DNA of 14,626 bases, from contig JAEYVW010000088.1 of assembly GCA_023429365.1 (NCBI GenBank), positions 1 through 14,626 on the forward strand, in the 5' to 3' direction. The DNA is from Bacteroidota bacterium (GTDB lineage Bacteria > Bacteroidota > Bacteroidia > Chitinophagales > Chitinophagaceae). A model generated the notes under the pieces. The model worked only from the letters and a program-made list of their open reading frames with translations. It was not told where the DNA came from and did not search any database. This document shows positions 1-8,206 of this stretch, in pieces; the stretch's first letter is position 1, and each line of letters opens with the position of its first letter. The position numbers and the translations under genes are program-made.

Positions 1-948
1 AGCAAGATCCGCAATCTTTCTACATCGAGCAATGAGTTGCGTGCTGAGAAAATCTATAGTGAGTACCTGCAGTTGCAAAGCCTGTATGAAACTATCCGCA
101 GAACCCCTGCGGTATTCGATATCGTAAGGCCTACCGATTATTCATCATTTGTATCAACATACCGGGATGAAGCCAGTAATGTTCGTGTAGAAAGAGGTCT
201 CGACCTGATGGAAGGCAACGATAAAGCCAGCTTCCGTGAGGCATATTATGAATTTCAAAAAGCACTTGCTTTAAAACCTGGCGACCTGTCCATCAAACAA
301 AAAATGGACGATGCTTATGCCTTTGCCGTTACGAATGTGGTTATAATGCCACTCACACGTGTAGGTTTGCAGTATGGCTCCTATAATTTCGACTACCAGA
401 ATTTCAATTATGACCTGGTACGTTACCTTGGCAATAACAACCGCTCCAACTTTACCCGGTTCTTTGCTGAATCTCAGCCGGGCTATCGCGATATCAGGGC
501 TGATAATTTTGTCGAGATGCGTTTCAGTGATGTTAACATCGGTCGTTACAGCGACAGTCGTGAAACCAGGGAAGTGAGCAAGGAAGTTGTCACCAAGGAG
601 ATCGTAGTAGCGAAGGATTCGGTGAGAAAGGAATACAGCACCGTAAAAGCAAAGGTGACGATTACAACCCGGGTCATCCGTGCCAATGCGGTTCTCCAGG
701 CCACAGCCCGCGACCAGTCAAACAGAAGACTTTGGAGCGATACTTACCGCGGTGACTATAACTGGGTCTATAGCTTTGCCACTTATACCGGTGATGAAAG
801 GGCATTGTCTGAAGAAGATAAAATGTTGCTCAACCAAAAAGAACAATGGCCTCCTTCCAATGATGAGATCATTCGTATCATCATGGACGATATCCGCCGG
901 CAAACAGAATGTGGTATTAGCGAGTACTACAACAGGATGCAATGGTAA
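1..948 (+). CDS. TPR-like protein of unknown function, 3' part (5' end outside window)
   Basis: The reading frame is open from the first base (AGC AAG ATC ...) to a TAA at 946-948, so the gene enters from the left and 315 codons are visible. A TTG at 37 lies in frame but there is no reason to treat it as the start. The N-terminal half of what is seen is helical. Around visible residues 65-112 there is a TPR-like helix pair containing EAYYEFQKALALKPGD, a typical repeat ending in KPGD. The rest (about 115-315) is rich in aromatic and alternating hydrophobic residues, with a charged stretch (SRETREVSKEVVTKEIVV), and looks mainly beta-stranded. I do not recognise a named family and can see no catalytic motif. 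A periplasmic or outer-membrane-associated protein is plausible, but its signal sequence, if any, lies outside the window. It is followed by a GC hairpin and an 82-base gap, so it is probably not in one unit with the next gene. Confidence 0.8.
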   Translation, partial: SKIRNLSTSSNELRAEKIYSEYLQLQSLYETIRRTPAVFDIVRPTDYSSFVSTYRDEASNVRVERGLDLMEGNDKASFREAYYEFQKALALKPGDLSIKQKMDDAYAFAVTNVVIMPLTRVGLQYGSYNFDYQNFNYDLVRYLGNNNRSNFTRFFAESQPGYRDIRADNFVEMRFSDVNIGRYSDSRETREVSKEVVTKEIVVAKDSVRKEYSTVKAKVTITTRVIRANAVLQATARDQSNRRLWSDTYRGDYNWVYSFATYTGDERALSEEDKMLLNQKEQWPPSNDEIIRIIMDDIRRQTECGISEYYNRMQW

Positions 949-953
949 GAGAG

Positions 954-966
954 CCGGGCTGCCCGG
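954..966 (+). terminator. GC-rich hairpin just after the TPR-like gene (possible terminator)
   Basis: CCGGGC (954-959), T, GCCCGG (961-966) is a perfect inverted repeat starting 5 bases after the stop codon; the realistic fold is CCGG/CCGG around a 5-base loop. No T tract follows (AGTGTATAAGGG), so a classical intrinsic terminator is not proven. The position right after the stop is the main argument. Confidence 0.35.
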
Positions 967-1030
967 AGTGTATAAGGGAGATGTTTCTATAATTTTATTT
1001 TCCCTAATTTCATAGCTACTATTTTAGCGT

Positions 1031-1429
1031 ATGAAAGAATACAACCGTCGTCAATTTATTGCTGCCGCTTCAGTTCTTGCAGCTTCGCCATCAGTGATGG
1101 GTGCCGGTGATAACCAGGAAACCGGCGTGGTGCACCATGTTTTTTTCTGGTTGAAAAATAAAGGGTCTGAAGCTGATCGGAAACAATTGATCGAAGGTTT
1201 GAAAACTCTGAAGGGTATCCCGGAAGTAAAAAAACTGCTGGTAGGCACACCCGCCGCGACCGAGCAACGTGGTGTGATCGACAATAGTTACGATGTTTCG
1301 GAACTCATGTATTTCGATAACGCAAAAGACCAGGATGCCTACCAGGTACATCCAATCCACAAGGCATTTGTTGAGAAATACAGCCATCTCTGGGAAAAAG
1401 CGATCGTTTATGATATGCAGATAGTCTGA
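1031..1429 (+). CDS. Dabb-family (stress-responsive alpha/beta barrel) protein with Tat-type signal
   Basis: The 132-residue protein opens with MKEYNRRQFIAAASVLAAS: twin arginines at 6-7, then a hydrophobic segment to about residue 23 and small residues (SVMGAG) fitting signal-peptidase cleavage near 24-25. The mature part starts VVHHVFFWLK (33-42) and carries a central helix (about 46-60) and the HPIHKAFVEKY segment (108-117). These are hallmarks of the Dabb ferredoxin-like barrel, with a histidine in the first strand and an HPxH element before the last strand. Dabb proteins are small dimers of mostly unknown or diverse function, and many lack a signal peptide; this one appears to be exported folded by Tat. 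The start is the only ATG that keeps the full Tat motif. The next gene begins 32 bases downstream, so co-transcription is likely. The substrate cannot be told from sequence. Confidence 0.85.
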   Translation: MKEYNRRQFIAAASVLAASPSVMGAGDNQETGVVHHVFFWLKNKGSEADRKQLIEGLKTLKGIPEVKKLLVGTPAATEQRGVIDNSYDVSELMYFDNAKDQDAYQVHPIHKAFVEKYSHLWEKAIVYDMQIV

Positions 1430-1461
1430 GGACCGGGCGCGATAAAAATCGATTTACAGTA

Positions 1462-2277
1462 ATGGAAAACACCATTATAAAGAAGCTGAAGCGCTGGTTT
1501 AAGATCATTTTGCTGGTGTACATTGTGGCGGGCCTGGCTTTGTATTTTTTACAGGAAAAAATATTATTCCATCCCCAAAAGCTGCCGGCTGATCATCAAT
1601 TCAATTTCGCAGCTCCCTTTAAAGAGATCAATCTGCCGGTCAACGAGGAAAAAAATCTCAATATCGTTCAATTCACGGTACCTGATTCATTGTGCAAAGG
1701 CGTAGTCCTGTATTTTCATGGTAATAGGAACAATATTGAACGCTACGCTTCTTACGCCGAGCATTTCACCCGGAATCTATATGAAGTTTGGATGATGGAC
1801 TATCCCGGCTTTGGAAAAAGTACGGGCCCCCTTACTGAAGAAACGATCTATAAAGATGCGGCGAGGGTATACCAGATGGCAAGAAGCAGGTTTGCCAAAG
1901 ACAGCATTATTTTATACGGTAAATCCCTGGGCTCAGGGGTGGCATCACAGCTTGCATCCATCAAAGACTGCAAAAAGCTAGTCCTTGAAACGCCCTATTA
2001 TAGTGTCGTAAACCTGTTCGGGCATTACGCATTCATATTTCCTCCCCGACTGATCTCTAAGTACCGTTTTCCTACCTTCCGCTATCTTGAAAAGGTAACT
2101 GTCCCCATTGCCATATTGCATGGCACCAGCGACGGTATCATACCTTTCAGTCAGTCGGTAAAACTGAAAAATAAATTTCCCCGCATCCAACTTGTTGGCA
2201 TTAAGGATGGAAGTCACAATGATCTAAGCGAGTTTCCATCTTTTCAAAATAGCCTGGATTCAATCTTGACGAATTAG
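1462..2277 (+). CDS. Membrane-anchored alpha/beta hydrolase (BEM46/ABHD13-like serine hydrolase)
   Basis: A 271-residue serine hydrolase. Residues about 13-30 (FKIILLVYIVAGLALYFL) form one membrane segment after a basic N-terminus (KKLKRW), so the catalytic domain should face the periplasm. The following QEKILFHPQKLP is typical of BEM46-type hydrolases. The core shows YFHGN (84-88, oxyanion-hole strand-turn), MMDYPGFGKSTG (111-122), the nucleophile elbow GKSLGSG with Ser155, the acid in HGTSDGIIP (Asp224), and the base in DGSHND (His252). The complete triad suggests an active esterase, thioesterase or peptidase; the substrate is unknown. It lies 32 bases after the Dabb gene and probably shares its transcript. 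It converges on the S66 gene, with 17 bases between stop codons. Confidence 0.88.
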   Translation: MENTIIKKLKRWFKIILLVYIVAGLALYFLQEKILFHPQKLPADHQFNFAAPFKEINLPVNEEKNLNIVQFTVPDSLCKGVVLYFHGNRNNIERYASYAEHFTRNLYEVWMMDYPGFGKSTGPLTEETIYKDAARVYQMARSRFAKDSIILYGKSLGSGVASQLASIKDCKKLVLETPYYSVVNLFGHYAFIFPPRLISKYRFPTFRYLEKVTVPIAILHGTSDGIIPFSQSVKLKNKFPRIQLVGIKDGSHNDLSEFPSFQNSLDSILTN

Positions 2278-2294
2278 CTTGCCATTAAAACGTA

Positions 2295-3206
2295 TTATTC
2301 TTCCAAAAGTACTTTCGACTTACCCACTTTCAGTTTGTAGCCTGTGCCTATTTTCAACGCGTAGTTTTCTTTTTCATGACTCACCGGGAAGTTGAAGCAA
2401 ACAGGATAGTCATATTCCTTGATTACATCGTGGATAATTTCATAAGCCTGTTTACCAAAAGGCCGGTCCGTGTCTTTTACTTCTGAAAAACCGCCGATGA
2501 TTAGACCTGCCAGTTTTGAAAGTTTACCACTTCGCTTCAACTGGTACATCATTCGATCAATATTATACAGGTACTCACCAATATCTTCCAAAAACAGGAT
2601 GCGTCCCCTGGTTTTGATATCGGAATCCGTCCCCACCACTGTGCTCAATAAGGAGAGGTTTCCTCCCACCAGTTCCCCAATGGCTTCCCCGCTCCTGTTG
2701 AGTTCGTGTCCGTCGCAGGTATATTTCGCCCATTTACCTTCCAGCGCATGCCTAAGTGATTGGACATAGCGATTGATATAGCCTGCATCGTTGAATGCAG
2801 CTGCCATCGGGGCATGAAGCGATGAGATATAATAGTTGGAATACAGGTGCGTGTGCAACACAGTGATATCGCTGTAGCCAATGATCCACTTCGGTTTCTT
2901 TTTGAATTTCTTAAAATTGACCTGATCGATGATTCGCCCCATGCCATATCCGCCTCTTGCGCAAAGTACTGCCTGTACATCATCGTCATCCAGCATATTC
3001 TGAAAATCGCGGAGCCGCTCTTCATCGGTACCGGAGAAATAAGTTTCGGAGTTGCCGCCAACCGTAGCGCCAACCTTTACCTTAAATCCCCATTCTTCTT
3101 CCAGAACACGAATACATTCCGCGCATTTTTCCAGGGTCATAAATCCTGCGGGACAAACCAGGCCAATTGTATCACCTTTCTTCAGATAGGGAGGAGTCTT
3201 AATCAT
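2295..3206 (-). CDS. ldcA: LD-carboxypeptidase, peptidase family S66, cytoplasmic form
   Basis: The 303-residue protein has the full S66 layout. YLKKGDTIGLVCPAG (7-21) is the family N-terminus, ARGGYG (83-88) the conserved glycine loop, and GYSDIT (110-115) carries the nucleophile Ser112. FLEDIGEY has Glu207 and PVSHEKEN has His277, completing the Ser-Glu-His triad known from LdcA. There is no signal peptide, so it should act in the cytoplasm. Family members remove the terminal D-alanine from L-Ala-D-Glu-mDAP-D-Ala peptides during murein recycling; the related MccF cleaves microcin C. It is the last gene of a three-gene minus-strand unit, 14 bases after the amidase stop. By eye it is about half identical to the exported S66 protein encoded two genes upstream. 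The S66 assignment is firm; the exact substrate, and so the symbol, is inferred. Confidence 0.9.
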   Translation of the reverse strand: MIKTPPYLKKGDTIGLVCPAGFMTLEKCAECIRVLEEEWGFKVKVGATVGGNSETYFSGTDEERLRDFQNMLDDDDVQAVLCARGGYGMGRIIDQVNFKKFKKKPKWIIGYSDITVLHTHLYSNYYISSLHAPMAAAFNDAGYINRYVQSLRHALEGKWAKYTCDGHELNRSGEAIGELVGGNLSLLSTVVGTDSDIKTRGRILFLEDIGEYLYNIDRMMYQLKRSGKLSKLAGLIIGGFSEVKDTDRPFGKQAYEIIHDVIKEYDYPVCFNFPVSHEKENYALKIGTGYKLKVGKSKVLLEE

Positions 3207-3220
3207 TACATTCTATTTTA

Positions 3221-4852
3221 TCAAAATTTGCTATTTATCGTCGCTAAAAACCCGGGTGATTTTCTCTTTTTTGATGCCTGCTCAAAAGCGTAAGCGATGC
3301 CAAGTAACTCAGCATCTTTATATGCACCCGCGATAAACGAAAGCCCCACCGGTAACTCACGCACTTCACCCATCGGCACCGTGATATGAGGATACCCGGC
3401 CATCGCCGCAGGTGGACAAAAATAAAAACCCGTGGAATAATCACCATTCACAAGATCTGTGAGATTAGCCGGGCCAATACTGGTCGCTGCGATAGCATCC
3501 AGGTTATGCTCCCTCATCAGTTCGTCGATGATCCTGCGGGAACCCAAAGATTTGGCGACGGCATCAATATACTCCTTTGTCGCAAGACTTCCTTTTCTTT
3601 CACTTCGTTCAAGGGTTTCCTGTTTGAAAAATGGCATTGCCTTCGCTTCATTCGCTTTATTAAAAGCGATCAGTCCTGCCAAATCAGTGATCCCGGTATT
3701 GGTACGGGCAAGATAGCGGTTAATACCGTCTTTGAACTCATACAATAAGACATGGTATTCCGCTTCTCCCAATTCGCGGGTTTGCTTCAACAACTCGATC
3801 TCCACAATCAACGCGCCTTTGTCTTTCATCAAATCAATAGCTGTTTTATAAAGTTCAACGACAGACTCATGACCCTTCAAAAATGATTTTTCGATCCCGA
3901 TCCGTTTACCCTGCATTGAGTTTACATCCAGGAAGGCAGTATAATCTTTTTTTGAGCGCTCCCGACTTTCAAGAGTAACCGGGTCGGATTCGTCAACCCC
4001 GGTCATGGCAGCCAATAAGATCGCCGCATCCTTTACCGTCCTTGTCATCGGTCCGGCGGTATCCTGCGTTTTGGAAATGGGAATAATTCCAGAGCGACTT
4101 AACAATCCTACTGTCGGCTTCATGCCAACAATGCCGGTGAAGGAGGAAGGCGCGATGATCGAACCATCGGTTTCAGTACCGACAGCGACCGCACATAAAT
4201 TAGCAGCTACCGCAACCGCCGACCCCGAACTTGATCCGCATGGATTCCGGTCGAGCACACATGGATTCTTTGTTTGTCCACCACGACTGCTCCAGCCACT
4301 CGAAGAACGTGTGGACCTGAAATTAGCCCATTCACTCAGGTTTGCTTTTCCTATCAACACCGCACCGGCTTTTCTTAATTGCGCAATGATAAAAGCATCC
4401 TGCTTTGCTTTGTGACCCTCGAGCGCAATGGAGCCCGCGGTTGTCATCATCTTATCACCGGTGTCGATATTATCTTTCACCAGGATGGGAATCCCATGAA
4501 GCGGACTCCTTATTTTACCTTCTTTTCTTTCGCGGTCCATCTGCTCGGCGATCGCCCGGGAATCGGGATTTATCTCGATCACCGCGTTGAGAGCAGGTCC
4601 ATCCTTATCCACCGATTCAATTCTTTGCAGGTACAGCTCCGTCAGCATCACCGATGAATAAACACCGGCCTTCATTTTCTGCTGCAACTCATCAATAGTC
4701 ATTTCGTTCAATTCAAAATCGGTGGGATGCCCGGTTGTGTCAGAGCTGATTTGGCTGCTCCGGCCCTTATTTGTTTCACAGGCAACAAGCCCGAGTGTTG
4801 TCAGTGCCAGCCCGGTGGCCGACGAGTTCTTCAAAAATTTTCGTCGGTTCAT
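3221..4852 (-). CDS. Amidase-signature family hydrolase, Tat-exported lipoprotein
   Basis: The 543-residue protein starts MNRRKFLKNSSATGLALTTL, a Tat motif (RRKFLK, 3-8), followed by a lipobox LVAC with Cys25, so it is predicted to be folded before export and lipid-anchored. The amidase-signature core follows: GIPILVKDNIDT with catalytic Lys126, the Gly/Ser motif NPCGSSSGSA (203-212) with the cis-serine near Ser207, and GTETDGSI with the nucleophile Ser231. The C-terminal FCPPAAMAGYPHITVPMG and LPVGLSF segments are typical of peptide-amidase and GatA-like hydrolases. Length fits a stand-alone amidase with leader. It is not the GatA subunit of the amidotransferase: it is exported and has no gatB or gatC beside it. 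The reaction is C-N amide hydrolysis, and the context suggests peptide amides from cell wall or diet. The start codon lies 1 base past the stop of the upstream S66 gene, which suggests coupled translation. Confidence 0.9.
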   Translation of the reverse strand: MNRRKFLKNSSATGLALTTLGLVACETNKGRSSQISSDTTGHPTDFELNEMTIDELQQKMKAGVYSSVMLTELYLQRIESVDKDGPALNAVIEINPDSRAIAEQMDRERKEGKIRSPLHGIPILVKDNIDTGDKMMTTAGSIALEGHKAKQDAFIIAQLRKAGAVLIGKANLSEWANFRSTRSSSGWSSRGGQTKNPCVLDRNPCGSSSGSAVAVAANLCAVAVGTETDGSIIAPSSFTGIVGMKPTVGLLSRSGIIPISKTQDTAGPMTRTVKDAAILLAAMTGVDESDPVTLESRERSKKDYTAFLDVNSMQGKRIGIEKSFLKGHESVVELYKTAIDLMKDKGALIVEIELLKQTRELGEAEYHVLLYEFKDGINRYLARTNTGITDLAGLIAFNKANEAKAMPFFKQETLERSERKGSLATKEYIDAVAKSLGSRRIIDELMREHNLDAIAATSIGPANLTDLVNGDYSTGFYFCPPAAMAGYPHITVPMGEVRELPVGLSFIAGAYKDAELLGIAYAFEQASKKRKSPGFLATINSKF

Positions 4853-4853
4853 A

Positions 4854-5897
4854 CTATAATTCGGTTAAGCTGCATTGCTGCAATTCTACAGTGAGGTTAT
4901 GGTTTACTCCGCATTTGAGCGCGAAATTGTTTTTCTGATGGCCAACCGGGAAATCAAAACAAACGGGATAGTGATACGATTTAACTTTCTCCATCACCAC
5001 GTCCTGTAGTGTTTTTCCAAATTCATCACCGCCGTCATCCACCTTCACTTTAAAACCTCCGATCACAAGACCTTTCAGGTTTGATAATTTGCCGCTGCGT
5101 TTGAGATTCCAAAACATGCGGTCGATGCTATACATGTATTCACCAGTATCTTCTACAAATAATATTTTACCATCGGTATTGATATCCGAACCGGAAGCGG
5201 CCAGTGATTCCAGGGTTTTTAGATTCCCACCTACTAATTTACCCGAAGTGTTGCCCGGCCTGTTCCTCGAGTTGAATGCGAAATCGTACTTCAGCTTTTC
5301 TCCCGCCAGGGCATTTCGGATAGAATGAATAGTGGCCATTTGTTCCGCGTCAGCCTTGCTCCAGTCCTGCGGGAAACTATTACACATCTTTGAATGAATA
5401 GTCGCAACACCGGTACTTTGATGAATATGAGAATGCAGCACCGTGATATCACTAAATCCGATCACCCATTTCGGATGCTTTTTAAATTTTTCCCATTTCA
5501 GCTGGTCGACGATGCGAACAAGCCCGTATCCCCCGCGGGCGCACATAATAGCCTGTAAAGAACGACTATCTAGCATGTGCTGAAGATCCGCCGCCCTGTC
5601 CTCATCGCTACCTCCAAATGTGAAATCTCTTTTACCGATCGTATCCCCAATTTCAACTTTATAACCCCAGCTTTCCATTTGCTCAATGGCCGGCTGTATT
5701 TCTTCGCGTGTAATATAGCCTGCGGGCGAAGTGATGCCGATTTTATCGCCTTTCTTTAAGTACGACGGTATCATAGCCGACTCGTCAAGATTAGGATCTG
5801 CCGGCAATTTGTTGCCTTGAAAACCACCAGCGAATGGCGCCAACGCGACCGAAGCCATTCCCGCTGTCGTTTTCATTAAAAAATCTTTCCGCTTCAT
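4854..5897 (-). CDS. LD-carboxypeptidase, peptidase family S66, exported form
   Basis: A 347-residue S66 protein, about 40 residues longer at the N-terminus than its neighbour paralogue. The extra part is a Tat-like leader (MKRKDFLMKTTAGMASVALA), but the twin position reads Arg3-Lys4 instead of Arg-Arg. The S66 domain begins at YLKKGD (46-51). CARGGYG (119-125), GFSDIT with nucleophile Ser149, FVEDTGEY with Glu249, and PVGHQKN with His320 give a complete triad. It should trim D-amino-acid-containing peptides in the periplasm, whereas classical LdcA enzymes are cytoplasmic. It is the first gene of the minus-strand unit and sits 1 base before the amidase start. Its start lies 95 bases from the divergent metG start. 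S66 membership is firm; export and substrate are inferred. Confidence 0.9.
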   Translation of the reverse strand: MKRKDFLMKTTAGMASVALAPFAGGFQGNKLPADPNLDESAMIPSYLKKGDKIGITSPAGYITREEIQPAIEQMESWGYKVEIGDTIGKRDFTFGGSDEDRAADLQHMLDSRSLQAIMCARGGYGLVRIVDQLKWEKFKKHPKWVIGFSDITVLHSHIHQSTGVATIHSKMCNSFPQDWSKADAEQMATIHSIRNALAGEKLKYDFAFNSRNRPGNTSGKLVGGNLKTLESLAASGSDINTDGKILFVEDTGEYMYSIDRMFWNLKRSGKLSNLKGLVIGGFKVKVDDGGDEFGKTLQDVVMEKVKSYHYPVCFDFPVGHQKNNFALKCGVNHNLTVELQQCSLTEL

Positions 5898-5936
5898 TTT
5901 TTAAAGTTATTGGAAAAACCGGGAAGGGTGCCCTCC

Positions 5937-5969
5937 TTTTGGGCATTGCCTGCTATTCCGGTATTTTTG
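5937..5969 (+). promoter_or_regulatory. Bacteroidetes-type promoter of metG
   Basis: TTTTG (5937-5941) and TATTTTTG (5962-5969) are separated by 20 bases. This matches the known Bacteroidetes -33/-7 pattern (TTTG, then TAnnTTTG), with every fixed -7 base present. The metG ATG follows 23 bases after the -7 box, leaving a short leader. A small inverted repeat, TGCCC/GGGCA (5929-5933/5941-5945), overlaps the -33 element and may be incidental. Confidence 0.65.
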
Positions 5970-5992
5970 CCAACTATTAGGAAAAGTACAAC

Positions 5993-8080
5993 ATGACGGA
6001 TTTTAAGAGATATTTAGTGACAGCGGCCCTGCCCTACGCGAACGGACCGCTTCATATTGGTCACCTGGCAGGATGTTATATACCTTCTGATATATATGTA
6101 CGTTTTTTACGTGCGCAGAAGAAAGATGTGAAGTTTGTGGGCGGCAGTGACGAACACGGCGTACCGATCACCATCCGGGCAATGAAGGAAGGAGTAAGCC
6201 CGCAGGAGGTGGTGGACAAATACCACGCACTCATCAAAGACAGCCTGGAGAGAATGGGCGTGTCATTTGACATCTATTCACGTACTTCCAATAAAGTTCA
6301 TCATGAAACCGCTTCGGCGTTTTTTAAAAAGCTTTACGACGACGGATTGTTCGAGGAAAAAGAAACCGAACAATACTATGATGAAAAAGCAAAGACCTTC
6401 CTGGCCGATCGCTATATCACTGGCACCTGCCCGGTGTGCAGCAACCCGGGTGCTTATGGCGACCAGTGTGAGAAATGCGGAAGTAGCCTTTCACCCGAAC
6501 AACTGATCAACCCGCGCAGCACCCTGAGTGATGCAATACCGGTTAAGAAAAAAACCACGCACTGGTATTTCCCCCTCCAGAACTATGAGGCGTTTCTGAA
6601 AAAATGGATACTGGAAGACCACCAGGAATGGAAAAACAATGTGTATGGTCAATGTAAAAGCTGGCTCGACAACGGCCTTCAAAGTCGCGCGATGACCCGC
6701 GACAGCAATTGGGGAATTAAGGTACCCATACCCGGCGCCGAAGGAAAGGTTTTGTATGTGTGGTTTGATGCGCCGATCGGGTATATCAGCGCGACCAAAG
6801 AGCTGACCGAGCAATGGGCGGATTACTGGTGCCAGGAAGATACGAAGCTGGTTCACTTCATCGGGAAAGATAATATCGTTTTTCATTGCATCATTTTCCC
6901 CGCCATGTTGAAAGCGCATGGAAATTTCGTGTTGCCCGATAATGTTCCGGCCAATGAATTTTTGAATATTGAAGGTGATAAGGTTTCCACTTCGCGCAAT
7001 TGGGCTGTATGGGTGAATGAATATCTCGACGAGTTCCCCGGCTGCGAAGATGTGATGCGTTATGTACTTTGCGCCAACCTGCCTGAGACAAAAGATAATG
7101 ATTTCACCTGGAAGGATTTCCAGGATCGCAATAACAACGAACTCGCTTCCATCTTTGGCAATTTTGTGAACCGCACATTTGTCCTCATGCACAAACTATG
7201 CGGTGGTAAAGTGCCGAAACTGCATACAGATATCCTCGACAACAACGACAAAGCGATCATGGCTGATATTGAAAGCGCGAAAGGCAAGGTCCAATCTGCC
7301 CTGGAGCATTTCAGGTTCCGTGATGCCTTGTTTGAAGTGATCGATCTTTCGAGAAAAGGCAACAAATACATGCAGGATAAAGAGCCCTGGATCGTTGCCA
7401 AACAACTGGCAGAAAATCCGGAAGCGCAGAAGAGTATTGACAACTGCATGCACCTCTGTTTGCAACTCACCGCCAACCTGGCTGTGCTGATCAATCCCTT
7501 CCTGCCCAATACCGCGAAGAAAATGTTGCAAATGATGAAGGTGGTGGAGAAAATGCTGGACTGGGAGAATGCCGGTTCTTTAAAACTTCTAAGCGTGGGA
7601 TACAGCTTACGTGAACCCCAGATACTTTTCAGAAAGATCGAAGACGAAGAGATCAAAAAACAGGTTGAAAAACTACAGGCCGGCGCAAAAACTACTACCG
7701 ATGCTTCAGCGACGGCAGAAGACGTTAAGTCAGAACCTGCTAACATAACGAAAGCTGAAATCCAATATGACGATTTCGCCAAACTCGATTTCAGGGTAGG
7801 CACTATCACCGCTGCCGAAAAAGTTGCCAAGGCGGATAAGCTGCTGAAACTGGAAGTCGATCTCGGTTTTGAAAAAAGGACCGTTGTTTCAGGTATCGCC
7901 CTCCATTTTCAACCTGATGCAATTATTGGTAAGCAGGTGGTAGTGGTAGCAAATCTCGCGCCCCGCAAAATGAGGGGCATCGAAAGCAATGGTATGATCC
8001 TGTTGGCGGAAGACAAGGACGGCAAACTTAAGTTCGTCAATCCCGATGAAACGACATCGAATGGGGCGATGGTGAATTAG
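5993..8080 (+). CDS. metG: Methionyl-tRNA synthetase
   Basis: The 695-residue enzyme charges initiator and elongator tRNA-Met with methionine in the cytoplasm. It starts with [15 protein letters not shown] (10-24), with the class I HIGH motif at 21-24. A zinc knuckle follows with Cys146, Cys149, Cys159 and Cys162 (CPVC, then CEKC). The KMSKS-loop equivalent is KVSTS (330-334) followed by RNWAVW, so the second lysine of the consensus is a threonine. The helical anticodon-binding domain spans about 365-560. A linker rich in Ala, Thr and Ser (about 561-590) leads to the C-terminal OB-fold tRNA-binding domain ([12 protein letters not shown] at 594-605 to the end). The length fits the long bacterial MetRS type with dimerising tail. 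A good promoter lies just upstream. It is transcribed away from the S66 unit and appears to be monocistronic. Confidence 0.98.
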   Translation: MTDFKRYLVTAALPYANGPLHIGHLAGCYIPSDIYVRFLRAQKKDVKFVGGSDEHGVPITIRAMKEGVSPQEVVDKYHALIKDSLERMGVSFDIYSRTSNKVHHETASAFFKKLYDDGLFEEKETEQYYDEKAKTFLADRYITGTCPVCSNPGAYGDQCEKCGSSLSPEQLINPRSTLSDAIPVKKKTTHWYFPLQNYEAFLKKWILEDHQEWKNNVYGQCKSWLDNGLQSRAMTRDSNWGIKVPIPGAEGKVLYVWFDAPIGYISATKELTEQWADYWCQEDTKLVHFIGKDNIVFHCIIFPAMLKAHGNFVLPDNVPANEFLNIEGDKVSTSRNWAVWVNEYLDEFPGCEDVMRYVLCANLPETKDNDFTWKDFQDRNNNELASIFGNFVNRTFVLMHKLCGGKVPKLHTDILDNNDKAIMADIESAKGKVQSALEHFRFRDALFEVIDLSRKGNKYMQDKEPWIVAKQLAENPEAQKSIDNCMHLCLQLTANLAVLINPFLPNTAKKMLQMMKVVEKMLDWENAGSLKLLSVGYSLREPQILFRKIEDEEIKKQVEKLQAGAKTTTDASATAEDVKSEPANITKAEIQYDDFAKLDFRVGTITAAEKVAKADKLLKLEVDLGFEKRTVVSGIALHFQPDAIIGKQVVVVANLAPRKMRGIESNGMILLAEDKDGKLKFVNPDETTSNGAMVN

Positions 8081-8147
8081 GTTGTTTTAATTCTAACATC
8101 AACTACAATTATTCAATTTCATAAAATTAATGCCTAGCAGTTTCCCA

Positions 8148-8172
8148 GACGCAAAGCGGTAAGTTGTGCGTC
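8148..8172. repeat. Inverted repeat GACGCA-N13-TGCGTC
   Basis: Perfect 6-base arms at 8148-8153 and 8167-8172 flank a 13-base loop, 67 bases after metG. No T tract follows, so it is not a clear intrinsic terminator. It could mark the edge of the repeat-bearing segment, or be chance. Confidence 0.35.
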
Positions 8173-8206
8173 GTACAAAATCGTTATTCCCTAATGCTGC
8201 AATATG

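Noticed and set aside
1020..1027. TATTTTAG as a -7 box for the Dabb gene
   Set aside because: Close to TAnnTTTG but nearly touching the ATG at 1031 and without a -33 element.
1978..2217. A 79-codon minus-strand open frame inside the alpha/beta hydrolase gene
   Set aside because: It lies wholly within a gene with a complete catalytic triad on the other strand and has no recognisable domain or upstream signals; it is a shadow frame.
3221..4852. GatA subunit of the Asp/Glu-tRNA amidotransferase
   Set aside because: The protein has a Tat signal and lipobox, and no gatB or gatC is beside it, so an exported stand-alone amidase fits better.
5902..5909. TAACTTTA on the minus strand as a -7 box for the S66-amidase-S66 unit
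   Set aside because: It lies only 4 bases before the start codon and has no TTTG element at the expected distance, so it is too weak to list as a promoter.
6491..7192. A 233-codon minus-strand open frame inside metG
   Set aside because: Same reasoning: antisense to conserved MetRS motifs, with no domain of its own.
7060..7830. A 256-codon minus-strand open frame inside metG
   Set aside because: It is long, but rich in Ser and Leu as expected from the antisense of a charged gene, and metG is unambiguous over the same bases.
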